64,000 nt of DNA from NCBI GenBank assembly GCA_944470555.2, contig OX104127.1, positions 115,100,741 through 115,164,740 of the forward strand, written 5' to 3'. Every line of letters starts with the position of its first letter. Positions within the stretch are counted from its first letter, which is position 1. A program made the translations under genes and the position numbers. The notes below the pieces were generated by a model. The model saw only the letters and a program-made list of their open reading frames with translations. It was not told the DNA's origin and did not search any database. Positions 62,880 through 64,000 of the stretch are shown piece after piece. Origin of the DNA: Heterobilharzia americana (lineage: Eukaryota; Platyhelminthes; Trematoda; Strigeidida; Schistosomatidae).

Positions 62880-64000
62880 ATAGTATCTCACCACTGACTT
62901 GAAACGTCTTTAGGAGACTAGACATTCTACGCCTCCCTGTATGGCCCAGATCAGCAGCAAACGACTTCATGAACTAGCTCCAAGTCTTAGTTTAATAACC
63001 TATAGCTTTCTTACGGCCTAATCTTCATTCGGTTAACATGGAACGTGAAAGTAGGCGGTGTTGCAGGATACACAATATATATCCATGCTACATCCTTCAG
63101 TCAAGGTGAATAACTTCATCGACCAACTTGCTTTTCTTACCTAGTACTCTATGCTCAGATGATTCTACTACACAAAAGTTATGCTATGGTGACAATGATC
63201 AGACACCTGTAACTTTTTCATTCACAATTGTATAACAGAGAGAACTGCTGCGATATGTTTGTCCTTTGATAGGGAATAACACATCTTAGCGGCGCCACAA
63301 ATGGATTAAATTGGTGAGTGATGAACAAGCACTTTATATCCGAAAAAAGATTACACCTTCTGAACTGACAAAACTCTCCAAATAGGTGAACTTTGCAGGG
63401 CAAGGCACTGTCTACTTCTGAATGCAATATTAACCTAAGTTGAATTAGGTTGAAGGAGGCTTAGAGTGGCCAGAACAAGACATTGTATCAGCCTATAAAG
63501 TCTCTGATTGTTGCTGAGCCATTTAGAGAGGAGTAGACCACATGTTCAGGGCCTTCAAGACGATAGGAGTCAGTGATTGAAAACTGGTGACATGGCTGGA
63601 AACTTGTCACAATGGTGCAGATGTACTCACTCTGAAGTCTTCTGAAACTCGAACCTGACTTTCAAATCCTTTTTCCTATTACATATCTTGATCTACTTTG
63701 AAGTCACCCACTTGTTTTTCGCATGCTGATGTGAAGTGTGGCAACTTGAACCGACTCACTTCTGTGTGAGGTCTTATGTTGATTTTTTCTGTTTGTCTCA
63801 AAAGGGTTAACATATTTCACTGTTTTACTTTCGACATTTAGGCTAGCATTAGTTTTAAATTAGTCCTGAAGCTTTAGTTGCCTTTGACAGGTGCTAAACG
63901 CACTATGGAAAACTTTCAAGTTTATACCCAAAACGTTCAAAAAGCTCAGCACTTTGTCAGCGTCTTCGTTAGGAATGCTATATAAAACACTAAGAAAAGG
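62880..64000. mobile_element. Mosaic of three family A fragments
   Basis: Bases 62,880-63,425 are a minus-strand C-terminal domain piece. Bases 63,440-63,795 are a plus-strand C-terminal and 3' tail piece (ending 'gaagtgtggcaactt'). Bases 63,888-64,000 are a minus-strand RT piece, cut by the window end. The orientations alternate, so at least two events are stacked here. Confidence 0.65.

Noticed and set aside
1..64000. CRISPR array, LTR retrotransposon or integrated virus
   Set aside because: No regularly spaced repeats, no long terminal direct repeats with gag/pol order, no viral gene blocks; all RT sequences are of RTE or Penelope type.

Overview
The window looks like nuclear DNA of a schistosome (trematode) or a close relative. 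The evidence is low GC, long introns bounded by GT/AG and packed with decayed retroelements, RTE-type non-LTR retrotransposons, Penelope-like GIY-YIG fragments, and tRNA-related repeats carrying hammerhead-ribozyme motifs. The species cannot be fixed from sequence alone. Nothing is bacterial or viral.

The main host gene lies on the minus strand and runs leftwards from about 61.4 kb to at least 13.1 kb. Joining fifteen splice-bounded blocks by reading phase gives a SID-1/SIDT family membrane protein (systemic-RNAi dsRNA channel / CREST-type protein). Exons 1-6 (60.40-61.43 kb) encode a possible signal peptide and most of the extracellular domain. The next exons, at 43.5, 41.0, 37.4, 36.7, 31.2, 28.1, 24.8, 16.9, 14.4 and 13.2 kb, encode the first membrane helix, an unusually long cytoplasmic loop, and most of the polytopic core. 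Early introns are tiny and later ones are kilobases long. Two gaps remain inside the model: between 60.4 and 43.6 kb, and between 24.7 and 17.0 kb. The C-terminal exons, including the family's last His-rich motif, were not found. A second minus-strand gene, encoding a small multi-helix membrane protein, appears to end at 61,847, about 420 bp upstream of the SID-1 first exon.

The rest is mostly repeats. Family A is an RTE/SR2-like element with a near-complete 3.95-kb copy at 54.52-58.47 kb (minus). It is inserted with a target-site duplication into an older plus-strand copy of the same family. Family A relics occur at about 7.8, 22.3, 26.2-28.0, 31.7-33.3, 34.5-35.9, 39.4-39.8, 42.2-42.5, 44.2-47.2 and 62.9-64.0 kb. 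Family B is a second RTE-like element, at 0.56-1.79, 13.46-14.05 and 17.49-20.70 kb. Penelope-like fragments lie at 3.3-3.8, 5.6-7.2, 48.0-48.3 and 49.9-50.7 kb. tRNA-like SINE/satellite fragments are scattered throughout.

The most interesting structure is two pairs of nearly identical inverted repeats inside SID-1 introns: 13.46-14.05 with 18.18-18.77 kb, and 35.59-35.91 with 39.47-39.80 kb. Each pair brackets exactly two SID-1 exons. The primary transcript of this dsRNA-transport gene could therefore fold into long dsRNA stems around exon pairs, a layout expected to favour exon circularisation, cassette skipping or Dicer processing. The 326-bp pair looks identical by eye and is bordered on both sides by diverged sequence of the same element family, which is a signature of gene conversion.
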